DNA from: Corallochytrium limacisporum
Taxonomy: Eukaryota > Opisthokonta
Direction of reading: 5' to 3'
NCBI GenBank assembly: GCA_002811645.1
Contig: PDIP01000033.1
Span: 193,758-246,555, forward strand
Length of the DNA: 52,798 nucleotides
In this document: positions 1 to 11,738 of the stretch, piece after piece
Layout: each line of letters begins with the position of its first letter
How positions within the stretch are numbered: the first letter of the stretch is position 1
Program-made: the position numbers and the translations under genes
Notes under the pieces: model-generated
Told to the model about the DNA's origin: nothing
Seen by the model: only the letters and a program-made list of their open reading frames with translations
Database searches by the model: none

Positions 1-264
1 GGGGGGGGGGTTTGTGAGGGACACCTCTTCCCCCCCCCCCCCCCAACCCGCCCAAGAAACCCTCCCTCTCCTTTTTGCTCTAAAACCCCACGGCCGTTGG
101 TTTTTTTCTTCTTTAATTTCTACTTTCGCCTGCTGCCGCTTGTCCACCACCCACCCTCCGTCACCGTCACTGCTTCGATCGGTGGTTGGCTGGGGCTGAA
201 GTCACCGACCGCCCCAGTTGGCTTTTTCGCCACTCGTACACCGAAGAAGAGAAGTTTGCAACGG

Positions 265-412
265 ACACACACACACACACACGGGCGGGAAACCAAAAAG
301 GCGGGTTGAAATAACTTCCGTTAATGGATTCTCCGTCCCCTTTCCGTCGTGTGTGTGTGTGTGTGTGTGTTCGCAAAGGCCGCGAGCGAGTTGTGTGTGT
401 GTGTGTGTGTGT
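265..412. repeat. Cluster of AC/GT dinucleotide tracts
   Basis: Three tracts lie close together: (AC)n at 265-282, (GT)n at 349-370 and (GT)n at 392-412. The change of strand bias from AC to GT makes the first tract complementary to the other two, so a hairpin is possible. Confidence 0.9.
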
Positions 413-640
413 AGAGGACCGAAGGAGAGGGGGCGGGGGAGGGGGGGGTTCGTTCTCTGATGAGCGGGTACCCTCCCGCCCGCTTCCGTTGAAAAAACCT
501 GCGGGAGAGGAAAGTGGGGGGAGGGTGTTTGGAGTTCCTGTCCCGCTGTTCACGCGGGCAGAAGGGGTATTTTTACAAAAAAAAAAAACAAGGATAGCTC
601 CCGGGTACTAATTCCGTACTGAACAACAGCAAACAACGGG

Positions 641-658
641 GAGAGAGAGAGAGAGAGA
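641..658. repeat. (GA)9 microsatellite
   Basis: A perfect GA tract followed by a purine-rich continuation to about 690. Confidence 0.9.
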
Positions 659-1877
659 AAGGGAGAGAGACGAAAAGAAGAGCAGGAGGACAGCAAGCTT
701 CAAGGGCTCAGCTGTTCGAATGTATGGCTCTACTCGCCTGGCATTACGACGATTTGTACCCAGAGAAGCATGCCGAGACCATGTCCGATATCACCACTGT
801 CAGATCGCAGCCGAGTAGTAGTACCACTGGAGAAAGGTTCTGATTAGTGACTTGTAATACGCGTAAGGTATGTACATGGTGCGTGGAGTTCGACCCAATG
901 GCTAGTCGTGGATATGCAAGACCGCCATATGAACGAACGATCAACTGCTGAGAAGATGTGGGTGATAGGCTGCAAGATCAGTTAAGTGGTGAATTCGTGC
1001 GGAGAGGCTACAATCTCCGCGCAATGATATAAGGACGGTTTCACCCGCGCAGCCTCGCGGTTTTCCAGGGATTTTGAATACTCTTTACTCGTTCACGCTC
1101 GGGAAGTTTGGGCGGGCCGGAGCGAATCGTCATCCCCCGGGCCTTGCGCACCAGTAGTGAGCCGCGTTGATTTCAATAACCAATGTATGACATTTATTGG
1201 TCATTTCTCGCCCTTCACGAAAAAAGAAAAAACATCCGGTCACCTGAAGACCCCGTTGGGACGGCTTTTCACCTTATTATTGTCCGGCTTATTCCTTTTC
1301 TTAATTCTTTGTTTTCGGTGTGTGAGTACCAAAAAAATGCAAGGGGAACCACCACTGCACCCCGCTCACTCACCCAGTCACTCACTCTCTCTGCAATTTC
1401 TTTCAGTCGTCACTTCCCGCGACCCCCCGCCACCTTGCCCGGAGGGGAGGGGCATCCGGGTCCGAAAAGGGCAAGAAATCCCATGCCCGCGACTGCCCGA
1501 AACAGCCGACAGCGGTGCGCTCCCACCCTCCTCGAAAGACTTCGCGGCAACCTTGTCGATGTCCTCGGTGGATCCTCGCTCGGTGGAGGACAAAAAGCCT
1601 GGGTAAAGCATGTCCGTTGTTAATGTATGAAGGAATCGCACGCCTCTAGCGACCCGTGATGCCTTTTGGCGCAATTGTGGCGACAATGCGGAGTGGGGAG
1701 TTGGTGGTGGGGGGGGGAGGGGCCAACGGACCAAGAGCCGTAACCTCGCTCGTTTCGTCCAATCACCGCCGTCGTTTCAACAGCGCGTCCGCCTGCCACA
1801 CTGCAAACAAAAAAAAATGGTATAGAGTTTGTATGGAAAACGCACGGGGCGGGGGGGACGAAGGGGTTGAAAAACAG

Positions 1878-1902
1878 CCCCCCTCCTCCAGGGGGGAGGG
1901 GG
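1878..1902. repeat. C-rich/G-rich imperfect palindrome
   Basis: A C-rich arm is followed directly by a G-rich arm, so the element can fold on itself. It is one of the dispersed family described in the findings. Confidence 0.6.
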
Positions 1903-3232
1903 ATACCTGCATTTCGTTCCAGCTCCGGCTGCGTTAATGCAGCAAGGCGCACATCCGCGGCTCCCGTATAAGAGTGTTCCTGCACAGGTCCATCGCAATA
2001 CGAGAGTGACCTACCAATTCCGATTGCTCTCGTGGTCAGATGTACCAACATGATGAATGGTTCGAGCCGGAAACCAAGTCTGGACATACTGTTCCGTGTT
2101 GGGGCACAAGGGTTTGGGTGACCATGGATGTTCGACCGGGGACGGTGCGCAAGCTTGACCCTCCTTAGAGATCCTAGTGGCGCAGAGTGCACAGCGGTTA
2201 CAGCATCTGATGCCAAAATTGTCTTCCACACCAGCTGGATGGTAGGCAACGTTGGAGCACCACTTTCGTGATCGGATGGCCTATGTTCTCCCTGCACCAG
2301 AACCGGCACTCAGGCAAGAAGGACCTCACGAAATCGAGCGAGATGTAATACGCAGATTGCATTCCAAGAACATCCCTCCAGAAGGATTTCAGAGAGATGA
2401 GGAGCTGCAAAGCATTTAGCAAGGGTTGCGGGTTCATGGTCGTGTGTGGAAGGTGCCAATGGTGTTACGGTTGTTGGTTATGGTTTGGTCCTCTGTTGAG
2501 AACGTCCAATGATGGATGGGGCTGTACCCTTGCTTGTGGCCCACGATGACGATCCATGTTGACGATCCACTGTGACACGGGGAAACCAGATGGTCCAAAA
2601 ACGTGTACCCCGTACCAGTATGTGCAAAAGTACTAACAGTGGACCATTTGCAGTCCGTGATACCCCCGAAACTCGTTCTTCACCCACAGCCCAGCCGGTG
2701 ATCGTGGCTGCCGATCGTCCTCTTTTCTACTCGTTTGTGCCCTTCATTTGCGATACTTGTCGACAAAGTGGATTTCGAGTTCTGTTGCAATCCTGGAGGT
2801 ATGCTCCCCTCATGGCTCTGAGGAAACTGCGGGTGAAGTTATCCACTCCCGAAACTATGAGCAATGTCAGTCACTCCAAGTAAACCACATCAGAGGTGAC
2901 ACACCCCTATTCCAAATATTGGTAGCAGATTATTGGTCACGCACGGCAACAGACGGACGAACACCCTCGAAACAATTGGCCCGCACAGGTGTAATCCATC
3001 TTGCCCTGGAGGTTCAACGCCAAGCATACACAATCTTGTCCCTACCCCCTACCAGCGAGCAAACGACCCGTTTTAATATTGCGCAGTCCCCCAGGCATCT
3101 CTCTTCGAGTTTTCCTAACCCCACTTCCCGTCTTCCCGCCTAGCTTGTTTACTTTTACTGTGATGTCGTTCGGACGCGGCTTCCGCCCCCCCCCCCCAAC
3201 CCCCCAACCCCCGGGGCCCTTCGAAACTGGGC

Positions 3233-3257
3233 TGTGTGTGTGTGTGTGTGTGTGTGT
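3233..3257. repeat. (TG)n microsatellite
   Basis: About 12 TG units follow directly after a C-rich block at 3186-3212. Confidence 0.9.
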
Positions 3258-3918
3258 CTTTGTTGCTGGTGCTGCTGAGGGAGCGGGGGTGTTTGCTTCT
3301 TCTTAGTTTGCAGCCCGCCCTGGCTCCGGGTGCGCCGAAAGGTGCAAGTGGTGGACAGCGGCGGTTGACAGAGTTGTTCCTCGTGACACTGCACCAGGGG
3401 GGTCATGTGCTTGTGCAGTGCAGTCTCCCTGAAGACAATACGCGTATACCGACCTCAGATCTGCGGTAAAACAACTCGAAGCACTACACACAACTTGCGT
3501 CAATAATGCTACCTAATCTCCGCAACCGAACCCGATAGACCCACACACATACATGAACTTTTCTTGTGATGTCGCGGGCTCAAGTCTTACCTCTCAACCT
3601 GGGTTAGAAAATGTTCCTCTTGTGTAAGAATATGACATAACCAAAGCACATCTGACTGTTGTCTGGAATCGCATCAGGGGTCACAAATATTTGATGTTTT
3701 AGCGATATCCACCCCCTGCATTCACCAGGAACGACAAAGGATGATAAGGACACTGAAAGGAAGAGAGAGGAGAGGAGGGGGAAGATATCATGATTGTACA
3801 CGGCGCTTCTTGTACGATGATGCTGGATGACATATGCCGGATGCCTAGCAGTTCGCACCTACGTTGCAACTGGCTATGAACGCGTATCGAAACGTAGGTC
3901 GTGCACTACTCCTAAACT

Positions 3919-4419
3919 ATGCGGGCCTGTTGGGGTTGTAGCTGCTTCCTTCCTCCTGCATCTCTGGCAGTGGCGAACCGCTGGGCTACAACGTGTGTGG
4001 GATCAAAATGGCAGGAAAATTGGCCAACTAAACCTTGGATGTCGCGTGCTCCCAGAAATAGCTCTGCGAAGAGTACGTACCAACGTAAACCAGTGGTCAG
4101 ATCCTTCGTAGCTGCCCCTGGTCGCGTCCGAACGGATGAACCCCTGTATAAGTTTCCGTAGATCACGTATTGATACTTCGACCACGCTTCCCTCGAACGA
4201 ATTGTGGATGCGTTGTGTGCCAGAAGCGATCCAGCTGAACTGCGCACTCTTGCTTTCTTGCAACTGTCTCAACTACTGCACCGGCCAGACACAGATTGCC
4301 ATGCAACATCAAACACTTTCAGAATCGTGGACCTTCCAAGAAGAAGTCAGAATGAAGATGGTATTCATCCAGGATGTTCACTGGGATTTGAGCAAGGAGG
4401 AAACAGAGAGGAAACGTGA
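3919..4419 (+). other. Possible spliced or decayed coding stretch, unrecognised
   Basis: One reading frame is open from an ATG at 3919 to a TAG at 4159, and again from 4174 to a TGA at 4417. A putative intron at 4146-4223 (donor GTATAAG, acceptor GCCAG) would remove the TAG and a TGA and keep the frame, giving a product with a helical segment around SDPAELRTLAFLQLSQLLHR. The same frame is also open past two adjacent TGA codons, to 4554. No family is recognised. The donor is weak and the other frames are partly open too, so this could be chance or a decayed gene. AT-rich sequence at 4542-4567 would suit a 3' end shared with the convergent gene at 4647-5078. Confidence 0.2.
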
Positions 4420-4646
4420 TGACTGGAGTTCCTGAAACAAACTGATCTCGGGCTGCAGATTGAGGCCAGCAGCACCTGCACAGTGGGCGGACAACTGACG
4501 CAATTGCGTGAGCAGAGGAGCCCGGAAACCAGACTCCCGTTTCTAATTAAAAATATATTATATTAGGGTACAGTTTTAATCAGATGGGCGATGTAGAACG
4601 AGTCAGTGGTTTTGGGCGGGGGACGGGAGAGGTTGGTTGGCACAGA

Positions 4647-5078
4647 CTATCCTAGGGGCTTGATCATATCGAGGCATCCCTGGAGCTTGCTGGAGAGCTC
4701 GTCGGTCTCTTGCTGATGCTGCAATGATAGAGACTCGCGCTTTGCTGAGACTATGAGCAAACACGCTCGTGCAGTCTGCAGCAGGCGCCAGAGACGGCTC
4801 TGGTCTGGCATGTCCGTCCGGGCCTTAACTCCCTTTGACGAAGATGTCTCTTTCAGATACTCGCTTAGAGCTTCGACTGCGTGACGCGCAATTGCTATGG
4901 CCTGTTCATCTGCGGCTTGAACGAGCTCTTCCAATTTCTCCGGAAGCAATACCGCTGTGTCCAGTACAGCTGAATCGTCAGGTAAGCCTACAAAGACTGG
5001 GTCGTGTGCCGGGGCCCTTTCAATGTCCTCTAGCATCTCTGCGATACTAGGTGGATCGGGTAGCTGTGCTTCGATCAT
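4647..5078 (-). CDS. Hypothetical small helical protein (143 aa)
   Basis: I do not recognise this protein. The frame runs from an ATG (read on the minus strand from 5078) to a TAG. The N-terminus is acidic and proline-containing. From about residue 45 the pattern is strongly helical, and the last 40 residues form an amphipathic coiled-coil-like segment with a QHQQETDELSSKLQ heptad stretch. There is no signal peptide or membrane segment. Size and helicity recall small subunits of assembly complexes such as BLOC/BORC or Mediator, but no motif supports a choice. It is divergent from the glycosyltransferase gene at 5652, with 573 bp between the start codons. Confidence 0.65.
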   Translation of the reverse strand: MIEAQLPDPPSIAEMLEDIERAPAHDPVFVGLPDDSAVLDTAVLLPEKLEELVQAADEQAIAIARHAVEALSEYLKETSSSKGVKARTDMPDQSRLWRLLQTARACLLIVSAKRESLSLQHQQETDELSSKLQGCLDMIKPLG

Positions 5079-5651
5079 ATTCTATTGTCAGTCACGTGTC
5101 CGTACACACTCCTTCATTTACCCGAACATTTTGTAATCGTCTCAAACGCGAAAACTCTTCCTAAAGCATAGGAAGCGCACTCTTGCTTCTTCAAGACCAC
5201 CTTTACTCCGTAAATAGCTGGTGAAGCCGTACACTTGACCTGGGATCAAGAGTTTCTGTCTTCCCTAGCCACTGCTCTAGACAATTACTTTGAAAATTTG
5301 TTCTCTGGCCAGTAAAGAGCTCTCTCAAGCTACACAAAAGCCCGTGGCTAACGGGCGGTGCACAGTATACACTTTTGCGGTACGTTGTTTTGGAGGCGCA
5401 AGTTGTGCCTTCCCTCCCCCCGTTGAGCCACCCTGACCCTTGCCGGTGGGTAGGGGACCGGGCACTGTGTTTGGACCCGCCACAAAAATGACGCAATAAA
5501 CCGCAGCTATTTCACGGGATCGGCCTGCACTTTTACATGCGTAATCCGTAGGACATAAGCCAATACTATGAACTTGTACGAACAGCGAAGACTATGGACT
5601 TCACATAGGGACATACTCAGACCCGCTAACTAATTCACTGCAACCGCCACA
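5079..5651. promoter_or_regulatory. Divergent intergenic region
   Basis: This 573-bp spacer separates two divergent genes, so it should hold both promoters. I see no clear TATA box. A GGACCCGCC stretch near 5473-5481 partly matches a motif seen upstream of other genes. The plus-strand gene has a purine at -3 (CCACAATG). Confidence 0.4.
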
Positions 5652-6932
5652 ATGACGAAAGGTGGCTATTCCCGGCCCGGTGCTACTGAGCGCACGGGAC
5701 CAAACAACACCATATGGCGCATGCTACTTATTGTTGGCCTTTCGGCTTTCTTTGGGTTGCTAGTGATTGTTAGCTCAATGACAGGCGATGGATCCATACC
5801 CAGCTCTTTGGCTTCGGGAATCAGTCCGAGTCATGGAAAAGCAGACAATGTAAGAAATGGACAGGATACCGTAACAGTCGTTCAAGAGCTGACCCTTGTA
5901 CATGTATCGACACAGACACAAGTAATAACCCAGTCGCCGGTCACGCACACAGTTACAGAATTGGCAACTCAGGTGGAGGTCGTCGAATGGAAGGAAGGTT
6001 TCGATGACCTTGCGTTTGAGGTCTACAATCCAACCACTGGTCACTTTTCAAACGAGCTCTATCTGGATGACATTATTCTTGAGGAAAATGGTCGGGAATT
6101 CGTGGCGCTTGTGTATTTTTCAGAAGCATTTGTTCAGATGCTGCGGGTAGCTGTTTGCAATGCACATAAGTCTGGACTCACGAAGCAAATCTTTGTCGGG
6201 AGTGAACGCGGAGCGTGCATGGCTCTCTTTAGAGGATGGAGTACATTTCAAGAATACGGTAATGTGAAATGTATTGTACCATCCAAGAACTTAGTAACCC
6301 TAGGTGGAGAAGTTGCGAATTGGAACCTCGTAGCAGGTAGTAATTACGCAAAAGTACTCGAGTTCAAAGTGCAGTCAATTATTGACGTCATGACCTGGAA
6401 GTACAGCAACGGTAAGCGCCCGGATCTGTATATGTATGACGCGGATGTGATTCATGTCAGGAACGGTGCTGTCAAAAACATGCTACAGAGTTTTCCGCGA
6501 GCAGATCTTATCGTACAAGACGACAGTCGGCCGCGCGAACCGGAAACCAAGGACTGGATTAACTTTGGCCTTTTCTATGCCCGAAATACTGACCAGATGG
6601 TCAACTTCTTCGAGCGCGTGCTCAGTGAAATGAGAGATCGTGGGGTACCCGATCAGGATGCAGCACAGATGCTATTGCGAGGCAATTTCCAGATGGGCGA
6701 AGATAAGAGCGAGAAACCGCTTCCCAAAGATGTGCCACTGGATATTCCTTGGGAAACTGCTGATCCGAACGAGTACTCCAACACCTGGTACGTTTGGTAC
6801 CACAGGGAGAAGGGCAACGAAGGGTACCATCCGTTCACTTGCCACATCAACGGCATGACCCTTCCATTAAAGATGGAACAGCTTCACCAACTCAGTCGCA
6901 AACACTGCCTCATCAATCTAACAGGAGACTGA
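5652..6932 (+). CDS. Type II membrane glycosyltransferase, nucleotide-diphospho-sugar transferase (GT77-like) fold
   Basis: The 426-residue protein has a short cytosolic tail, one hydrophobic signal anchor at about residues 21-43, a Thr/Ser/Val-rich stem at 70-110 and a luminal catalytic domain. The domain matches the PF03407-type pattern. A DxD-like motif (YMYDADVIHV, Asp263 and Asp265) would bind metal and nucleotide sugar; NFGLFYARNT at 304-313 and DQDAAQ at 334-339 follow in the expected order, and CHINGM near the C-terminus resembles the late His-containing motif. This architecture is typical of Golgi enzymes that add sugars to proteins or wall glycans. The sugar and acceptor cannot be read from sequence. 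The start is the first ATG and directly precedes the anchor. An N-glycosyltransferase-type alternative fits less well. Confidence 0.75.
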   Translation: MTKGGYSRPGATERTGPNNTIWRMLLIVGLSAFFGLLVIVSSMTGDGSIPSSLASGISPSHGKADNVRNGQDTVTVVQELTLVHVSTQTQVITQSPVTHTVTELATQVEVVEWKEGFDDLAFEVYNPTTGHFSNELYLDDIILEENGREFVALVYFSEAFVQMLRVAVCNAHKSGLTKQIFVGSERGACMALFRGWSTFQEYGNVKCIVPSKNLVTLGGEVANWNLVAGSNYAKVLEFKVQSIIDVMTWKYSNGKRPDLYMYDADVIHVRNGAVKNMLQSFPRADLIVQDDSRPREPETKDWINFGLFYARNTDQMVNFFERVLSEMRDRGVPDQDAAQMLLRGNFQMGEDKSEKPLPKDVPLDIPWETADPNEYSNTWYVWYHREKGNEGYHPFTCHINGMTLPLKMEQLHQLSRKHCLINLTGD

Positions 6933-8659
<1,727 letters not shown>

Positions 8660-9522
8660 ATGATAATGATCCGCGGGTATCGCTATAAAACTAAACATCT
8701 TGCACTTGAAACATCATCGTGTGGCACAACACACTGCAACATCATCCTTAAGAAACATCTCTTTGCCCTATCCAATGTCATGAAACTCTTTATGATGCAT
8801 TAAAAACACAAACATGTGTGCACCTTTTTGGTTCTGATCCCTGTTATACATCATAAGCATCATCATTCTGCTCCTATGGTCCCTTCATCCGGTACCATCC
8901 CGTCTCATGAATCTCCATGCATTCCAAGAGGACCGGTACCGAGAATCCTCCGGTCTCAGCGGCCCTAAATGGGGGGGGGTTCGCCGACAGGAGTCCCCTC
9001 CCCGACGGTTCTCATTCTCTGCAACCCCAGCCCCCTCCCCCCGGGCGGGGGGGCTGGGCTCCGTCCGTTACTCTCAGTAACTGCTCCCCCCCTCCTTTCT
9101 CTTCCCTAGTTATTCCCGAAATATTCAACGCTGGCGATCCATAACGAAAGAACTGAAGACTGTCGCGGAGTCGAATGCGCGCGGGAATTTCGAATAAAGT
9201 GGTCGGTGGGGCCAGGAGAGGGCGGCGAGGCTGAGGCCATTGGGCGGTACACCGCAAGCTAGAATTCAAAAGAGTTGCCGTGGGTTTGTGCGTCCGAAGA
9301 TGTTTCTTAGTGGTAGTGGTCTCAATTTCATTTTGAGAGCTCGGTACTGAAGGGCTGTCTTTGGTATTAGTAAATCGCAGACACATTGCTTGCCGGCCAA
9401 CTGTTCGGCTATTTCAGCGAAGACTCTTCAAAATCACAAAGGTTGAACCCAAAAGAATCTAACCGGTACACCTATTGACGGAGTCATTACACCAGATCAT
9501 ACACACGTATTTCGGGGAAAAG
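8660..9522. other. Intergenic region between VPS74 and Aurora kinase
   Basis: No gene supported. AT-rich 3' sequence follows VPS74 (ATTAAAAA near 8800). A long C/G palindrome lies at 9026-9058. An open frame reaches upstream of the Aurora ATG to a TTG at 9475, but lacks an in-frame ATG. Confidence 0.55.
9026..9058. repeat. Perfect 10-bp-arm C/G palindrome
   Basis: CCCAGCCCCC at 9026-9035 is exactly complementary to GGGGGCTGGG at 9049-9058, with further C/G complementarity in the 13-nt centre. It lies about 465 bp upstream of the Aurora kinase start. Confidence 0.75.
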
Positions 9523-10566
9523 ATGTCTAACATCGCTGGTATCCGTGCGAAGCTGGACGCCATGAAAGCGTCTTCAGCGTCACGGGCAAGTGGCACAGAC
9601 TCTAGCGGGACAGTGAAGGGATCGCCCCTTGCTGACCGTACCAACATTAAGAATACACTAATTAGCACAGAGACACCGACGGCCAAGACTCCCAAGGCAC
9701 TTCATATGGATACGGATACCGGAGAGAAGACATGGAGCTTGGACGATTTTGAGATTGGCCGACCTCTTGGCAAAGGTAAGTTCGGTAAAGTCTACCTAGC
9801 ACGTGAAAAGACAAGCAAGTACATTGTAGCGCTCAAGGTCCTCTACAAGAGTCAACTGTGCAAGAACAAAATGGAACACCAACTTCAACGGGAGATTGAA
9901 ATTCAGACCCATTTGCGTCACCCGAATGTGTTGAGGCTGTTTGCCTACTTCCACGACGAGAAGCGCATCTTCCTTGTTCTGGAATACGCAGCTGGAGGAG
10001 AACTGTACGAGGAGCTCCAGAAATGGACCTGTTTCACCCCGTCTCGTACTGCATGGTACATATACCAGTTGGCAGATGCGCTACAGTACTGCCACCGGAA
10101 GAACGTCATCCATCGCGATATTAAGCCAGAGAACTTGTTGCTATCTGATGATGGCACGATTAAGATTGCGGACTTTGGATGGTCCGTTCATTCTCCGAAC
10201 CAACGCCGCAACACCATGTGCGGCACTCTAGATTATTTGGCTCCAGAAATGGTGATGGGGGAGGGACATGATGAAGGTGTCGACGTTTGGGGCCTTGGGG
10301 TTTTGTGCTACGAGTTCCTAACGGGAACGCCGCCCTTCGATGCGCACTCGTACACAGAGACCTATCGGAACATCCACAATGTCAATTTCAAGTTCCCGAG
10401 TTCAGTTGATCCTGGAGCCCGAGACCTCATCCGCAAGGTATTGCAACGCCGTGTGGAGAAACGTATCAGCCTGAAGGACTTGATGAAGCACCCTTGGATT
10501 CAGGAGTACAAGACCGCCTATGAGAAGCAAAGGGCAGAGAAGGCCGCTGGCAAGGCCGATGCTTAA
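9523..10566 (+). CDS. Aurora serine/threonine protein kinase (Ipl1/Ark1 type)
   Basis: Aurora kinases phosphorylate histone H3 and kinetochore proteins and, in the chromosomal passenger complex, correct spindle attachment. From the ATG at 9523 the product is 347 aa; the frame is open further upstream, but only from a TTG. A disordered Ser/Thr-rich N-terminus of about 70 residues precedes the kinase domain. Visible motifs: glycine loop GKGKFGKV (83-90), catalytic Lys105 in [13 protein letters not shown] (197-204), DFG (217-219), and the Aurora signature activation loop [16 protein letters not shown], with Thr231 matching the autophosphorylated Thr of human Aurora A. The Asn before it replaces the usual Thr. 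The single copy visible and the fungal context suggest an Ipl1/Ark1 equivalent. Aurora A and B cannot be separated by eye. Confidence 0.95.
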   Translation: MSNIAGIRAKLDAMKASSASRASGTDSSGTVKGSPLADRTNIKNTLISTETPTAKTPKALHMDTDTGEKTWSLDDFEIGRPLGKGKFGKVYLAREKTSKYIVALKVLYKSQLCKNKMEHQLQREIEIQTHLRHPNVLRLFAYFHDEKRIFLVLEYAAGGELYEELQKWTCFTPSRTAWYIYQLADALQYCHRKNVIHRDIKPENLLLSDDGTIKIADFGWSVHSPNQRRNTMCGTLDYLAPEMVMGEGHDEGVDVWGLGVLCYEFLTGTPPFDAHSYTETYRNIHNVNFKFPSSVDPGARDLIRKVLQRRVEKRISLKDLMKHPWIQEYKTAYEKQRAEKAAGKADA

Positions 10567-11738
10567 GTCTCAATTTCCTTCCATTTCCTTAACGACCACA
10601 ATGTCACACGGCATACAAATCCATAAACACGATTATTCATGTAAATAACTTGCCAGCAGTCATGAACTCTTCCATGGCGAGCCCAACTCCTGTAGGCCCA
10701 GCAGAGATTGACGCCGCCCACTGGCTCCCCGGCCCCTTCTGAAATTTAGGCCCCGCCCCATTCACCCCACTCCGACCCGCTGCCATTGCTCCTCTCCGGG
10801 CGTAGTGTCTCCAGGCCACGGGCTTCGGACTTTTGCCAATTTCCTCCCCCGTTTCCCCCCCCCCCTCCCTCTCTTCTCTCTCTCTCTCTGACCATGCGCG
10901 ACCGGCAGTACGTTCACTACCGGACCGCGGCCGCACCCCTGGAGCAGGCACCGCATCACGGGGCAGGGTAGGTCGCGAGCCCCACGACGAAAAGGAAGGG
11001 AAGCAAAAAAAAAAAAAATGAAGAGCGCCTTCTCCAGAGGCTGAATAGCGAATGTACGAAGGCAGACCGCACCGACCCTCTTCGGCCAACCACCACCACC
11101 AGCAAAGAAAAGAGCTGAAGACAGCGCGGTACGTAGTGCTTCATTTTTTTTTTTNNNNNNNNNNNNNNNNNNNNNNNNNNNNNNNNNNNNNNNNNNNNNN
11201 NNNNNNNNNNNNNNNNNNNNNNNNNNNNNNNNNNNNNNNNNNNNNNNNNNNNNNNNNNNNNNNNNNNNNNNNNNNNNNNNNNNNNNNNNNNNNNNNNNNN
11301 NNNNNNNNNNNNNNNNNNNNNNNNNNNNNNNNNNNNNNNNNNNNNNNNNNNNNNNNNGGGGGGGGTGTTAAGGGTCTTTGCAGTTTGAGTGCGCAGCAGA
11401 ACAGCGGGGCAGTTTTGGCTTACTTTGGCGGGAAGGGGGATCTGGACCCCCGAGGGCGGTGCCGGCAGAGAGCCTACCCCCGGTCCCGGAGGGAAGCGGG
11501 TGGCTCACCGCCTGTATCACGCCACTTGAGACCCGCCTGCGCTGGGGTCTGAGCCGGTGGGCAAAGAGGTACTTGGGAGGCCGAAAGTGCGGGCATCTTA
11601 GGCCGTGATGCGATGGGTGTATCGGTCCTACACAGCCTTTGAAAGCATTAGTAGGGGACTCGATCACAATTTAAAGCAATAAACACGATCTAGTGTAGAA
11701 AGACTTCGTCAGGGGAAGGAATCTCACAGTTGTGCAAG
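10567..11738. other. Intergenic region containing an assembly gap
   Basis: No gene supported. A CT-rich stretch lies at 10840-10890, an A-run at 11005-11017 and a T-run just before the gap. The segment right of the gap (11358-11610) is GC-rich and self-complementary; see findings. The ATG of the WD40 gene is at 11739. Confidence 0.5.
11155..11357. other. Assembly gap (203 Ns)
   Basis: The run of Ns is flanked by a T-run on the left and a G-run on the right, so homopolymer collapse is a likely cause. The true gap length is unknown. Confidence 0.99.

Larger units (their letters stand above)
1..3918. other. Gene-free, repeat-rich left end
   Basis: I support no gene here. Open frames exist on both strands, but they run through GT/AC tracts and C-runs and resemble no family. 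The stretch holds several dinucleotide tracts, C-runs near 32-44 and 3186-3212, and a C-rich/G-rich imperfect palindrome at 1878-1902. It may be intergenic, or may hold small split exons that cannot be recognised by eye. Confidence 0.6.

Noticed and set aside
1620-2309. 229-codon minus-strand frame
   Set aside because: Crosses C-runs, has no domain pattern, and overlapping frames are also open.
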